Assembly: GCF_900111875.1 (NCBI RefSeq)
Contig: NZ_FOJU01000005.1
Location: 334,613-398,612 of the forward strand
Source: Poseidonocella pacifica
GTDB lineage: Bacteria; Pseudomonadota; Alphaproteobacteria; Rhodobacterales; Rhodobacteraceae
Length of the DNA stretch: 64,000 nucleotides
Direction of reading: 5' to 3'
Position 1 is the stretch's first letter; each line of letters opens with the position of its first letter. Below are positions 1-9,556 of the stretch, piece by piece. The notes below the pieces were generated by a model. That model was given only the letters and a program-made list of their open reading frames with translations. It was not told where the DNA came from and did not search any database. A program made the translations under genes and the position numbers.

Positions 1-82
1 GTTGGACGCCGACAACATGTTCGACGGTCGCGAGATATTCTCTGGCCAATCCCCCATGCGCGACGATCACGACGCCGATCAC
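1..82 (-). CDS. PTS EIIA (mannose type, regulatory), N-terminal part
   Basis: The first 27 codons of a minus-strand gene that runs off the left edge. It starts at GTG (82-80), overlapping the rapZ stop as GTGA, so translation is probably coupled. The residues begin VIGVVIVAHGGLAREYL; the HGGLA motif carries the histidine phosphorylated in mannose-family EIIA proteins. In alphaproteobacteria this gene follows chvI-chvG-hprK-rapZ and is usually followed by HPr; it belongs to a regulatory, not sugar-transporting, phosphotransfer chain. Family assignment rests on the motif plus the conserved gene order. Confidence 0.82.
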   Translation of the reverse strand, partial: MIGVVIVAHGGLAREYLATVEHVVGVQ

Positions 83-1008
83 GGTTTTTCCATTCTGTCC
101 GGGGAACGGGCGCTTGTGTCCGCGGCGCGCCGTTCCAGTTCACGGTGTCTAGTTGACACCTGCCATCCCTCTTCCGCAAGAGCCTTGCCAAGCTTTTCCG
201 TTACGGCAACCGACCGGTGTTGCCCTCCGGTACACCCCAAGCCAATCGCAAGATGCGCCTTGCCCTCTTCGGTATAGGCCGGAAGTAGCAATGAGACGAG
301 CGCACGCAACTGAGAGAAGAACGGCTCGAAGCGCGGGTCGTCGGCAATGTAGGCAGCTACAGCCGGATCGCGCCCGTCAAGCGCGCGCAACGGCGGGTGC
401 CAGTAGGGATTGCGCAGGAACCTCACGTCGAACACCGTATCGATGCCGCGCGGAAGGCCCCGCTTATAGGAAAAGGAATGCAAGGAGATCGCGAGGCTGC
501 GCTCTGCATCAGGGGCAAACCACCGATCCATTTCGGCGCGCAAGTCATGGGGCGTGAATTCGGTCGTGTCGATCAGGATATCGGCGCGGGTGCGGATCGC
601 GGAAAGCAGGTCGATCTCGCGCGCGATACCGGCCTCCGGCCCCTCGGCTGGGGCAAGGGGGTGTCGGCGCCGGGTCTCCGAAAACCGGCGTAGCAATACA
701 TCCGGGGCGCAATCCACATAGACAAGTTGAAAACTCACGCCGGGATGCGCCGACATTTCCTCGATCAGGTTGATGAGGGCATCGGACGAAAACTCCCGGT
801 TGCGCGCGTCGATGCCAAGGGCCATGGGGTGATCAAGCGGCGCGACGGCCAGAAGGCGGGGCACCAGGCTCAGCGGCAGATTGTCGATCGCCTCGAAGCC
901 CATATCCTCAAGCGCATTGATCGCAGTGCTGCGCCCCGCGCCCGACGGGCCGGTGATCAGGATAAGCTTATGGGCAAGGTCTAAGGGGGGCATGGCAATC
1001 GGGTTCAT
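79..1008 (-). CDS. rapZ: RNase adapter / P-loop nucleotidase RapZ
   Basis: 309 residues, the normal length for the RapZ/YvcJ family. Walker A is GPSGAGRST near residue 20, and the family C-terminal signature GCTGGQHRSV is near residue 260. In enterobacteria RapZ senses glucosamine-6-phosphate and directs RNase E to the sRNA GlmZ; in alphaproteobacteria its role is less clear and it is tied to the nitrogen/mannose-type PTS by its neighbours. It overlaps hprK by 4 bp upstream and the EIIA gene by 4 bp downstream, so the three are one translational unit. ATG 1008 is taken as start; an in-frame ATG at 990 is the alternative. Confidence 0.93.
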   Translation of the reverse strand: MNPIAMPPLDLAHKLILITGPSGAGRSTAINALEDMGFEAIDNLPLSLVPRLLAVAPLDHPMALGIDARNREFSSDALINLIEEMSAHPGVSFQLVYVDCAPDVLLRRFSETRRRHPLAPAEGPEAGIAREIDLLSAIRTRADILIDTTEFTPHDLRAEMDRWFAPDAERSLAISLHSFSYKRGLPRGIDTVFDVRFLRNPYWHPPLRALDGRDPAVAAYIADDPRFEPFFSQLRALVSLLLPAYTEEGKAHLAIGLGCTGGQHRSVAVTEKLGKALAEEGWQVSTRHRELERRAADTSARSPDRMEKP

Positions 1009-1424
1009 TCGTAGCGTCCTTCTCTAAGATAGAGAAGAAGTGATGCAGCGAAATGCGGAATGCCTGGATTGTGAAGCAAAGGAAGCACGACGCCGAGTAG
1101 CGTCTCTTTGTGCCAAGGCGGAAGGCGTTCAGTCTCGGGCCGGTCAAGGTCGACGATACAGGCTATATCCGCTGAGCAGGCCGGCGCGCGCAGAAGGCCC
1201 ATGCCGCGCGCTTCGATGAGCCCGGAGATAGGCGCCGGGGCTTCTGCATGAAGCATGTCGCCCCTGCGGGTGATCCTGACGCGATCATCGCTGACGAGTC
1301 GCGCGCCCCAAGCCATCAATTCGATAGACAGCCTCGATTTGCCAGACCCGGACGCACCCCGGATTAAAACGCCGCGCCCATCAACGGCGACACAACTGGC
1401 GTGGAGGATGGTTTCCTGCGCCAT
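1005..1424 (-). CDS. hprK: HPr kinase/phosphorylase, short alphaproteobacterial form
   Basis: 139 residues, about half the Firmicutes HprK. It keeps only the C-terminal kinase domain: Walker A GASGSGKSRLS near residue 23 and the acidic DDRV stretch that follows. The shortened form is normal in alphaproteobacteria. Its expected target is the serine of HPr, linking the PTS chain to the ChvGI system. The start ATG (1424-1422) shares one base with the chvG stop, and the end overlaps rapZ by 4 bp. Confidence 0.9.
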   Translation of the reverse strand: MAQETILHASCVAVDGRGVLIRGASGSGKSRLSIELMAWGARLVSDDRVRITRRGDMLHAEAPAPISGLIEARGMGLLRAPACSADIACIVDLDRPETERLPPWHKETLLGVVLPLLHNPGIPHFAASLLLYLREGRYE

Positions 1425-3091
1425 CAGATCGGCAAGCCCACGACAAAGCGCGCCCCGAGCGGGCCTGAAAGCGGATCCGCCTCGGTTGGCAAGATGTTCT
1501 CGGCCCAGATTACCCCGCCATGCGCTTCGACGATCTGCTTTGAAATGGCGAGGCCAAGACCGGAGTTGTCACCGAATTGTCCTTCGGGGCGTTCGGAGTA
1601 GAACCGGCGGAAAATCTTGGTAAGGGCCTCCTCGGGAATACCCGGCCCGGTATCCTCCACAACAGCGAGCACCCGGTTTTCGCGAACCCTCACCCACACG
1701 CGGATCGCGTCCCCGTCCTCGCAAAAGCTGATCGCGTTGGTGATGAGGTTGACGAAAACCTGCGCGAGCCGTGCCTGAAGGCCATGGATCACGACCCGAT
1801 CCTTGGGGAAATCAATCGTGAAATCGATACCCGCCTCCTGGGCCTGTCCGCCAAGATATGTGGTGATGTTGCGCAGCATATGAAGCAGGTCGAATGGCTC
1901 TTCCTCTTCGCGTACGAGTTCGCTGTCGAGCCGCGAGGCGTTGGAGATGTCACTCACCAGACGGTCCAACCGCTTCACATCGTGCTCGATCACTTTGAGC
2001 AGCTTCTCCCTCTGATCCTCGCGCGGGGCGACGCGGAGCGTCCCCACCGCAGATCGGAGCGAGGCGAGCGGGTTCTTGATCTCATGCGCGACATCCGCTG
2101 CGAATTGCTCGTTGTTCTCGATCCTGTCATAGAGGGTGGCCAGGAGGCCCCGCAGCGCTCCGGAGAGGCGTCCAATCTCGTCCGGGCGGGCAGTCAGATC
2201 CGGAATGCGAATGCGCGACGGACCCATCGAGCGCGACCCACGAGCATGGCCCATCTCTGCGGCGGCGGCCAGATCCGCGATCGGGTTGGCAATCGTCGAG
2301 GCGAGCACAAGGCTCAATCCGATGGAGACCAGCACCGCGATCACGAAGATCTGTAGGATCTCCTCGCGTTCCGCCCGAACCAGCCTGTCGATCTCTCCCG
2401 CGGCGGAGGCGACCGCGAGGGTTCCGGCGCGCCGGTTATCGTAGTCCAGCGGAGTGACGACCACGAAGGATTTCAGCCCTTCCGCGTCGTTGAGATGCGT
2501 GACGTGGGTTTGTTGGTCGGCGGCAAGCGGCAGGAGTTCGCGTGCGATATCCGGCATGTTCCGGCCAGCGTTCTCGGTGCCGCCAAAAGCGCCCGAAAGG
2601 CGATTCATCCCCTCCCAGAGTGAGTGGAGCATATCGGTGAGCAAGGTGCTTTTCGGACCGTTCTCGGGGAGCGCGGGCTCGGGCCCCGTCACTGCCGCGA
2701 CGAGGGTGTGGGCATGATCAAACACCATGATCTGAATCCCCCCCCGCAGGTTGAGACCGGCCATAAGCTCATCGATGTTTATACGGGCGGAAAACGGGGC
2801 GTCGGGGAGCCCTCGGGGCAGTTTTGCCTCGATTACCTCCGCGATCAGCAGAGCTTCGGAGTGCAGCGCATTGGAGCGTTGGTAGGCAAGGCTGTCGCGC
2901 GAGGAATTGAGGTAAAGGGTGCCGACGACCAGCACGAGAATTGCGATCAGATTGAACGTGATGATCTTGCGGGCGAGGGGGGAGCGCCCGCCATGCGGCC
3001 CCACGGCCCCGCCGGTTCCCGGTGCTTCGCGCACCGCGCCATCGCTTTGCGCGAGGATCATGCCAGACCGAGGCTTCCGGGAGCGTCGCAC
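1424..3091 (-). CDS. chvG: Sensor histidine kinase ChvG
   Basis: 555 residues. A first membrane segment lies at about 41-62, a periplasmic sensor region follows to about 245, then a second membrane segment at about 246-270, a HAMP region, the HisKA box (VAHEIKNPLASLRS, phospho-acceptor His near 338) and an HATPase domain with the N box (NLITNAISF), DTGPGIP and GLGLAISKQIV. ChvG partners ChvI in sensing acid and envelope stress or host contact in alphaproteobacteria. It lies 24 bp after chvI and runs directly into hprK. ATG 3091 is the longest start; ATG at about 3061 would drop a basic N-terminal tail. Confidence 0.94.
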   Translation of the reverse strand: MRRSRKPRSGMILAQSDGAVREAPGTGGAVGPHGGRSPLARKIITFNLIAILVLVVGTLYLNSSRDSLAYQRSNALHSEALLIAEVIEAKLPRGLPDAPFSARINIDELMAGLNLRGGIQIMVFDHAHTLVAAVTGPEPALPENGPKSTLLTDMLHSLWEGMNRLSGAFGGTENAGRNMPDIARELLPLAADQQTHVTHLNDAEGLKSFVVVTPLDYDNRRAGTLAVASAAGEIDRLVRAEREEILQIFVIAVLVSIGLSLVLASTIANPIADLAAAAEMGHARGSRSMGPSRIRIPDLTARPDEIGRLSGALRGLLATLYDRIENNEQFAADVAHEIKNPLASLRSAVGTLRVAPREDQREKLLKVIEHDVKRLDRLVSDISNASRLDSELVREEEEPFDLLHMLRNITTYLGGQAQEAGIDFTIDFPKDRVVIHGLQARLAQVFVNLITNAISFCEDGDAIRVWVRVRENRVLAVVEDTGPGIPEEALTKIFRRFYSERPEGQFGDNSGLGLAISKQIVEAHGGVIWAENILPTEADPLSGPLGARFVVGLPI

Positions 3092-3115
3092 ATCAGCCCT
3101 TTCGCGCGCGTAAGA

Positions 3116-3817
3116 TCACGCCTCGTTGTAGCGATAGCCGATTCCATAAAGCGTCTCAATCGCGGAGAACGCCGCATCCACGCTGCGCATCTTCTTGCGC
3201 AAGCGCTTGATATGGCTGTCGATGGTACGGTCATCCACATACACCTGATCGTCGTAGGCGACATCCATCAACTGGTCGCGGCTCTTGACGAAACCGGGCC
3301 TCTGGGCAAGCGCTTGGAGCAGGAGGAACTCCGTAACCGTCAGGGCCACGTTCTGGCCTTTCCACTTCACCGCATGGCGCAGCGGGTCCATTATTAATTC
3401 TCCGCGTTCAAGGGTTTGCACTTCTTCGGGGGCCGGACCTTCTGGTGCGGCCAGTGCTTCTTGACGACGAAGGATCGAACGAATCCGCTCCACTAATAGC
3501 CGTTGGGAAAAGGGTTTGGTCACATAGTCATCCGCACCCATCCGCAGGCCAAGCACCTCGTCGATCTCATCGTCCTTGGACGTGAGGAAAATCACCGGCA
3601 TGGCAGATTTCTGTCGCACCCGCTGAAGCAGGTCCATGCCATCCATGCGCGGCATCTTGATATCGAACACGGCCATGTCGGGCATGCGCCGAGTGAACGC
3701 GTCCAGCGCGCTTTGCCCGTCGGCGTAGGTTTCCACGTCAAACCCCTCCGCCTCCAATGTCATCGACACGGACATCAGGATATTTCGATCATCGTCCACA
3801 AGCGCAATCGTCGCCAT
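3116..3817 (-). CDS. chvI: Response regulator ChvI (OmpR family)
   Basis: 233 residues. The receiver domain has acidic pocket D8-D10, phospho-acceptor D52 in VFDIKMP and switch lysine in the TKPF motif. A winged-helix DNA-binding domain follows (ending [17 protein letters not shown] and YGIGYRY), typical of OmpR/PhoB proteins. It is the first gene of the chvI-chvG-hprK-rapZ-EIIA operon and is divergent from pckA, an arrangement shared by many alphaproteobacteria. The promoter must lie in the 332-bp gap to pckA. Confidence 0.95.
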   Translation of the reverse strand: MATIALVDDDRNILMSVSMTLEAEGFDVETYADGQSALDAFTRRMPDMAVFDIKMPRMDGMDLLQRVRQKSAMPVIFLTSKDDEIDEVLGLRMGADDYVTKPFSQRLLVERIRSILRRQEALAAPEGPAPEEVQTLERGELIMDPLRHAVKWKGQNVALTVTEFLLLQALAQRPGFVKSRDQLMDVAYDDQVYVDDRTIDSHIKRLRKKMRSVDAAFSAIETLYGIGYRYNEA

Positions 3818-3976
3818 GGCAAACGCCTCTCTCTTGCCCCTGACATGCCAACCGTTCGGTGGTGTCGGAATTTGATAAGGTCTGGGTGCGAATCACCCCG
3901 CCGTTGGGTGCAGTTGAGCCCATCAATCGTGAACACCCGCCTAAACTCCGGCGAATTGTTGCCGCGCGGACAACCT

Positions 3977-4009
3977 TGGTTGCGCTAACCTTCGGGTGGT
4001 TGCGCTAAC
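3977..4009 (+). promoter_or_regulatory. Tandem LacI/CceR-like operators before pckA
   Basis: The 13-mer TGGTTGCGCTAAC occurs twice (3977-3989 and 3997-4009), exactly 20 bp apart. Each copy is an imperfect palindrome around GCGC and matches 11 of 14 positions of TGTTAGCGCTAACA, the type of site bound by LacI-family regulators such as CceR, the central-carbon regulator of Rhodobacter sphaeroides (recalled from literature). They lie in the 3818-4149 gap between chvI and pckA, 140-170 bp before the pckA start. No other gene was seen in that gap. The repeat is seen directly; the regulator is inferred. Confidence 0.55.
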
Positions 4010-4149
4010 GAACGTCTCAATCACTGTTCACGAAACAAAATGCCATGTTAAGACCACCAGGCTGCGGGATTATTTCTCAGCATAGGGCTTTGCCTCTTCG
4101 AGGCGGTCGAGAAACTGACGCAACGTAAGGCGGCACTAGGAGGCTGGAC

Positions 4150-5748
4150 ATGACAATCGGACGGGTCAATCCGCAATTCACGCTTGAGGACCAAGGGATA
4201 GGCGGCATCGCAAACGTCTATTACAACCTTCAGGAGCCGGGCCTTATCGAAGAAGCGATCAAGCGCGGCGAAGGGCGCCTTGGCAAGGGGGGCACGTTGC
4301 TGGTCGAGACGGGCAAGTTCACTGGCCGCTCTCCCAAGGACAAATTCGTCGTCAAGACGGACTCCGTCGCTGACAAGATCTGGTGGGAGAACAACCCCCC
4401 GATTTCCGAGGACGCCTTTGAGACGCTGTATCAGGACATGCTCGCTCATATGCAGGGCGGCGATTACTTCGTGCAGGACCTGACCGCCGGCGCCGATCCC
4501 GCCCACGCGCTCAACATTCGCTTCGTGAATGAACTTGCGTGGCACGGGCTATTCATCCGGCACATGATGCGCCGCCCGACGCGCGAGGAACTGGACAACT
4601 TCTCTTGCGATTTCACTGTCATCAACTGCCCCACCTTCAAGGCGGATCCGGCGCGCCACGGCTGTCGCACGGACACGGTGATCGCGCTTAATTTCGACCG
4701 CAAGATGATCCTGATCGCGAACACGGAATACGCGGGTGAGAACAAGAAGGGCATCTTTACGGTGCTCAATTACCTTTTGCCGGAGAAGGGTATCATGCCG
4801 ATGCACTGCTCCGCGAACCACGCGCATGGCAATCCGGTCGATTCGGCCGTTTTCTTTGGGCTTTCGGGAACGGGCAAGACGACGTTGTCAGCCGATCCGG
4901 GTCGAACCCTGCTGGGCGATGATGAGCATGGTTGGTCGGATCGCGGCATCTTCAACTTCGAAGGGGGCTGCTATGCCAAGACCATCTCCCTCAACCCAGA
5001 GGCGGAGCCTGAAATCTTCGCGACGACGCATACCTTTGGAACCGTGATCGAAAACATGGTCTATGACGAAGAGACGCGCGATCTCGATTTCGAGGATGAC
5101 AGCCTCACGGCCAATATGCGCTGTGCATATCCGATGAGCTATATCTCCAACGCATCGGAATCCGCCATGGGCGGCCATCCGAAAAACGTCGTGATGCTGA
5201 CATGCGACGCCTTTGGCGTTCTTCCCCCGATCGCGCGGCTGAGCCCGGCGCAGGCGATGTATCACTTCCTCTCCGGCTTTACCGCCAAGGTCGCTGGCAC
5301 CGAGCGGGGCCTGACGGAGCCTACGCCGACCTTCTCGACCTGCTTCGGTGCGCCGTTCATGCCACGTCGCCCGGAGGAGTACGGCGAGTTGCTGCGCGCC
5401 AAGATCGCGAAACATGGGGCGACCTGTTGGCTGGTAAACACAGGCTGGACGGGCGGAGCCCACGGTACGGGCTCGCGCATGCCGATCCACGCGACGCGAA
5501 CATTGCTCACGGCGGCACTTGATGGCTCCCTCGCCGACGTGGAATTCCGCAAGGATCCCAATTTCGGGTTTGAAGTGCCTGTCGCAGTACCCGGAGTGGA
5601 CTCATCCTTGCTCAATCCGCGTGAAACATGGGGCGATCCGTCCGCCTATGATGCGGCTGCCAAGAACCTCGTTCAGATGTTCGCCGACAACTTTGAGCAA
5701 TACGTCCCTTACATCGACGACGACGTCAAAGCCGCCGCCATAGGCTGA
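4150..5748 (+). CDS. pckA: Phosphoenolpyruvate carboxykinase (ATP)
   Basis: 532 residues, full length for the ATP-dependent family. It decarboxylates and phosphorylates oxaloacetate to PEP, the entry step of gluconeogenesis. Visible motifs are TGRSPKDKF (substrate site, near 57), the metal-binding HCSANHAHG region, the P-loop [11 protein letters not shown] near 237, and the DDEHGW kinase-2 motif. It starts at ATG 4150 after an AGGAGG-type ribosome site (4138-4144). It is divergent from chvI and followed by a clear terminator, so it is transcribed alone. Confidence 0.97.
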   Translation: MTIGRVNPQFTLEDQGIGGIANVYYNLQEPGLIEEAIKRGEGRLGKGGTLLVETGKFTGRSPKDKFVVKTDSVADKIWWENNPPISEDAFETLYQDMLAHMQGGDYFVQDLTAGADPAHALNIRFVNELAWHGLFIRHMMRRPTREELDNFSCDFTVINCPTFKADPARHGCRTDTVIALNFDRKMILIANTEYAGENKKGIFTVLNYLLPEKGIMPMHCSANHAHGNPVDSAVFFGLSGTGKTTLSADPGRTLLGDDEHGWSDRGIFNFEGGCYAKTISLNPEAEPEIFATTHTFGTVIENMVYDEETRDLDFEDDSLTANMRCAYPMSYISNASESAMGGHPKNVVMLTCDAFGVLPPIARLSPAQAMYHFLSGFTAKVAGTERGLTEPTPTFSTCFGAPFMPRRPEEYGELLRAKIAKHGATCWLVNTGWTGGAHGTGSRMPIHATRTLLTAALDGSLADVEFRKDPNFGFEVPVAVPGVDSSLLNPRETWGDPSAYDAAAKNLVQMFADNFEQYVPYIDDDVKAAAIG

Positions 5749-5787
5749 TCCCCTCGGTCAGATCTTTCAAAGCAAATACGATTGTTG

Positions 5788-5813
5788 CGCCCGCCCTTTG
5801 GCGGGCGTTTCGT
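5788..5813 (+). terminator. Rho-independent terminator of pckA
   Basis: Perfect 8-bp GC stem CGCCCGCC/GGCGGGCG with a 4-base loop, followed by TTTCGTT, 39 bp after the pckA stop. Confidence 0.85.
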
Positions 5814-5992
5814 TATTGCTCAACCGGTCCGTGTATGCCCGCTGACGCGACGTAGGGGCATCTTTTGACTGGAGCGCCCCGCGATTATCCGCCAATTTCC
5901 TGCAATCACCGTGTCTTCGCGCTTTTGTGCATTAGGTTGGCGCGTGTGAAAGTCAGCGCAGAAATCCGAACAATCCCATGGGAGGGACTATA

Positions 5993-7621
5993 ATGAACCG
6001 GATCACGAAACCTCTTGTTGCTGCTCTGCTCGCCACTAGCGGCCTTACGAGCGCCGCGCTCGCGCAGCAGACCCATCCAGAAACAGGCGAAGCGCTCGCC
6101 GAGGATCAGACCTTCACCTACCGTGTGCTCGATGAGCACAGCAGCGTTGACCCGCAGGTGGTGGAAGATGTCACCGGCTCCGAACTGGTGCGCGACCTCT
6201 TCGAAGGTTTGATGAACCAGGACGAAGAAGGTAACCTCGTTCCCGGCGTCGCCACGGGGTATGAAACCAACGACGACAATACCGTCTACACCTTCACATT
6301 GCGTGAGGATGCCAAGTGGTCGAACGGCGAGCCCGTGACCGCAGCCGATTTTGTCTTTGCATGGCAACGTGCCGTGAACCCCGAGCTTTCGAGCCCCTAT
6401 GCGTGGTTCATGGAATTGATGAGCATCGAAAACGCGGCGGCAATCATCGCCGGTGAGCGCCCCATCGAAGACCTTGGCGTCAAGGCGGTGGATGATCGGA
6501 CCCTGGAGGTGACACTAAGCGAACCCCTTCCGTATTTCCCGCAGATGACCACCCACTCAACGACATTTCCCGCCCCCCAGAAGGTCGTGGAAGAGTTTGG
6601 CGATGAGTGGACACGCCCTGAAAACATCGTCTCGAACGGCGCCTATATCCTGACGGAGCACCTGCCGCAGGAGCGCTCGGTTCGAGAACGAAACGAGATG
6701 TACTGGGACAACGAGAACACGATCATCGACCGGACCATCGCGCTGGTGATCAACGATGAGAATGTGGCCCTGACCCGTTATCTTGCCGGTGAACTCGATC
6801 GTACCGAGATCCCCGCCGGGCAATACCCGCGCCTCAAGGAAGAACACCCCGAAGAGGCGGTCTCCTTCCCACGTCTTTGCAATTATTACTACACGTTCAA
6901 CCTGTCCGAGAGCGGCCCCGAGGCGTTCAAGGATCCCAATGTCCGCAAGGCCCTCTCGCTTGCCGTAGATCGCAAGATCATCACCGAGAACATCATGGCG
7001 GGCGGGCAGCCCGAAGCCTATACCTTTACCCCGGCTGCGACCGCAGGGTTCGAGGTGCCGCAGGTTGATATCGCGTCCATGACGCAGCCCGAGCGAGACG
7101 AAAAGGCACGGGAACTGCTTGCCGAAGCTGGCTATGGTCCGGACAATCCGCTTGAATTCAGCATGATGTACAACACCTCCGACGACCATAAGAAGGTTGC
7201 GGTGGCGCTGAGCCAGATGTGGAAGCAGAAACTGGGCGTGCAGGCCGAGCTTGGCAACATGGAATGGAAGGTCTTCCTTGAAGAGCGCGGGAACCAGAAT
7301 TTCGATCTGGCGCGGGGCGCATGGTGCGGCGACTACAACGAAGCTTCGACGTTCCTCGATCTGCTGACGACTATGTCGGGATACAACGACGGCAAGTATT
7401 CCAATGAGCGTGTCGATGAACTCATGGCACAGGCGAAGACGGCCGATGATACCGGCCCGCTTTATACCGAGGTCGAAGAGATCCTCGCCGACGAAACACC
7501 GGTAATTCCAATCTATCACTACGCCGGCGTCTACATGCTTGACAGCGATGTCGGCAATTGGCCGGTCAATAACGTTGAGCAGAACTGGTACTCCAAGAAC
7601 CTCTACAAGATCGCAGAGTAA
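5993..7621 (+). CDS. oppA: Oligopeptide ABC transporter, substrate-binding protein
   Basis: 542 residues from ATG 5993, chosen because GGGAGGGA sits 6-13 bases upstream and because a signal peptide (MNRITKPL... to SAALAQQ) then begins properly. It belongs to SBP family 5 (OppA/DppA-like): the family stretch VFAWQRAVNPELSSPYAW and the long two-lobed layout are evident. It captures peptides in the periplasm for the permeases encoded next. The gap to oppB holds a strong hairpin that should leave oppA in excess over the membrane subunits. Confidence 0.92.
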   Translation: MNRITKPLVAALLATSGLTSAALAQQTHPETGEALAEDQTFTYRVLDEHSSVDPQVVEDVTGSELVRDLFEGLMNQDEEGNLVPGVATGYETNDDNTVYTFTLREDAKWSNGEPVTAADFVFAWQRAVNPELSSPYAWFMELMSIENAAAIIAGERPIEDLGVKAVDDRTLEVTLSEPLPYFPQMTTHSTTFPAPQKVVEEFGDEWTRPENIVSNGAYILTEHLPQERSVRERNEMYWDNENTIIDRTIALVINDENVALTRYLAGELDRTEIPAGQYPRLKEEHPEEAVSFPRLCNYYYTFNLSESGPEAFKDPNVRKALSLAVDRKIITENIMAGGQPEAYTFTPAATAGFEVPQVDIASMTQPERDEKARELLAEAGYGPDNPLEFSMMYNTSDDHKKVAVALSQMWKQKLGVQAELGNMEWKVFLEERGNQNFDLARGAWCGDYNEASTFLDLLTTMSGYNDGKYSNERVDELMAQAKTADDTGPLYTEVEEILADETPVIPIYHYAGVYMLDSDVGNWPVNNVEQNWYSKNLYKIAE

Positions 7622-7640
7622 CCGCATTCATTGACCAGTG

Positions 7641-7677
7641 CCGCGCCGCCTCCTTCACGGGGGCGGCGCGGGCTTTT
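7641..7677 (+). terminator. Attenuating hairpin between oppA and oppB
   Basis: A perfect 10-bp GC stem (CCGCGCCGCC, 7641-7650, with 7662-7671) is followed by CTTTT. It sits between oppA and the oppB ribosome site. In binding-protein transport operons such hairpins protect or partially terminate the message so that the binding protein is made in excess. Confidence 0.7.
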
Positions 7678-7691
7678 CGCGGAGGCATAAC

Positions 7692-8615
7692 ATGCTGTCA
7701 TATGTGCTGCGGCGCATCCTCGTCGCCATCCCCACGATCCTGCTTCTGATCGTGGCGTCCTTCTTCCTGATGCATCTGGCGCCCGGCGGCCCATTCACCT
7801 CAGAGCGCAAGTTGCCGCCCGAAGTGCTTGCCAATCTGGAGGCCGCCTACGGTCTCGATCAGCCACTTTGGAAGCAGCTGTGGGATTACCTGACCAACAT
7901 CGTGCTGCATTTCGATTTCGGCCCGTCGTTCCGCTACAAGGACCGGGATGTGAATGACATCATCGCGCAGGGTTTCCCGATCTCGCTGACCTATGGGTCC
8001 CTGTCGTTTCTGGTTGCCTCTGTCGTCGGGATCTCACTGGGGATCACGGCGGCCATTCGGCACAATTCGTGGTGGGACTATTCGGCCGTTTCGCTGGGTA
8101 TTGCTGCGCAGGCGCTTCCGAACTTCATCATGGGGCCGATCCTCATTCTGACCTTCACGCTCTGGCTTGGCTGGCTACCCGGGGGCGGCTGGAACGGGGG
8201 GCAGTGGGAATACCTCGTCATGCCGGTTATCGCGCTCTCTACATCCTACATCGGGTCCGTCGCGCGAATAACGCGCTCTTCGATGCTCGAGACGCTCAAC
8301 TCCAACTTCATCCGCACGGCACGGGCCAAGGGGTTACCCGACCGGACTGTGATCTGGCGCCACGCGCTCAAACCTTCGCTTTTGCCGGTGATTTCCTATC
8401 TCGGACCGGTCTTCGTCTACGTGCTTACCGGATCGGTCTTTGTCGATCTTTACTTCTCCACCGGGGGCTTGGGGCAGTCCTACGTGAGTTCTGCACTGTC
8501 GCGCGACTACGCCGTTCTTCTTGGGGTCACGATCCTCTACGGGGGCCTTACGGTCATCGTGAACCTTATCACCGACCTCGCCTATGCGTGGTTCGATCCA
8601 AAAATTCGCTACTAA
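7692..8615 (+). CDS. oppB: Oligopeptide ABC transporter permease OppB
   Basis: 307 residues from ATG 7692, preceded by GGAGG at 7681-7685. It has the N-terminal signature of family-5 permeases (MLSYVLRRILVAIPTI), six predicted membrane helices and the EAA-type loop near ARAKGLPDRTVIWRHALKP that contacts the ATPase. It pairs with OppC to form the inner-membrane channel. The gene is 10 bp upstream of oppC. Confidence 0.93.
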   Translation: MLSYVLRRILVAIPTILLLIVASFFLMHLAPGGPFTSERKLPPEVLANLEAAYGLDQPLWKQLWDYLTNIVLHFDFGPSFRYKDRDVNDIIAQGFPISLTYGSLSFLVASVVGISLGITAAIRHNSWWDYSAVSLGIAAQALPNFIMGPILILTFTLWLGWLPGGGWNGGQWEYLVMPVIALSTSYIGSVARITRSSMLETLNSNFIRTARAKGLPDRTVIWRHALKPSLLPVISYLGPVFVYVLTGSVFVDLYFSTGGLGQSYVSSALSRDYAVLLGVTILYGGLTVIVNLITDLAYAWFDPKIRY

Positions 8616-8625
8616 GGAGGCAGGC

Positions 8626-9555
8626 ATGTTCGGAAGATCCCAAAAACGCATCGCGCTTGCCGAAGAGGTCAACGCCGTTGCCGCAGTTCGCGGGCGTTCG
8701 CTCTGGCGCGATGCCCGCGAGCGGTTCGTGCGTAACAAGGCGGCCATGGGCTGTGTCATCGTGCTCGGACTTGTCGTGCTGTTCTGCGCCATTGGTCCGT
8801 TCTTCGCGCAATGGAACAACGAAGATATCGACTGGACCGCGATGGGCGACGTTCGCGGGCTCGGCATGCCCTCGTTGGAGTCGGGCCACTACTTTGGCGT
8901 GGATGAGCTTGGGCGTGATCTCTATTCGCGCGTCATTCAGGCGACAACGACCTCGCTTCTCGTGGGGTTGATCGGGGCTGCGATGGCTCTGATCGTAGGC
9001 ACGCTCTATGGGGTTGTCTCGGGCTATCTGGGGGGCAAGGTCGATACGATCATGATGCGGATCGTCGACATTCTCCTCGCGATCCCGCTCACGCTCGTGA
9101 TCATCCTCATCCTAGTGATCGCAGGCCGTTCCTTTCTGATGCTCTTCATTGCTCTCGGCGCGGTCAGTTGGCTGTCGATGGCCCGGATTGTCAGGGGACA
9201 GACTCTCTCGCTCAAGACTCGTGAATACATCGAGGCAGCGCGGGCAGCAGGTGTGGGTGAATTCACCATCATGTATCGCCACATCTTGCCCAACCTCGCG
9301 GGGGTGGTGATCGTCTATGCGTCGCTCCTCGTCCCAGAAATGATCCTTGCGGAAAGTTTCATATCTTTCCTCGGCCTCGGCATATCCGAACCGAACACCT
9401 CGCTGGGCAGTCTCATCGCCGAGGGTGCGGGCACCATGGCCTATGGCACCATCTGGCAGTTGCTCGTTCCGCTTTTCTTTTATGTCACGATCATCATCAC
9501 GATGTTCTTCATCGGCGATGGCCTGCGTGACGCGCTTGATCCGAAGGACCGCTGA
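8626..9555 (+). CDS. oppC: Oligopeptide ABC transporter permease OppC
   Basis: 309 residues from ATG 8626 after AAGGAGG. The N-terminal OppC_N region ([17 protein letters not shown]) is followed by GRDLYSRV and the EAA loop ([20 protein letters not shown]). It is the second channel subunit. The stop is one base before the start of the fused ATPase gene. Confidence 0.93.
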   Translation: MFGRSQKRIALAEEVNAVAAVRGRSLWRDARERFVRNKAAMGCVIVLGLVVLFCAIGPFFAQWNNEDIDWTAMGDVRGLGMPSLESGHYFGVDELGRDLYSRVIQATTTSLLVGLIGAAMALIVGTLYGVVSGYLGGKVDTIMMRIVDILLAIPLTLVIILILVIAGRSFLMLFIALGAVSWLSMARIVRGQTLSLKTREYIEAARAAGVGEFTIMYRHILPNLAGVVIVYASLLVPEMILAESFISFLGLGISEPNTSLGSLIAEGAGTMAYGTIWQLLVPLFFYVTIIITMFFIGDGLRDALDPKDR

Positions 9556-9556
9556 C

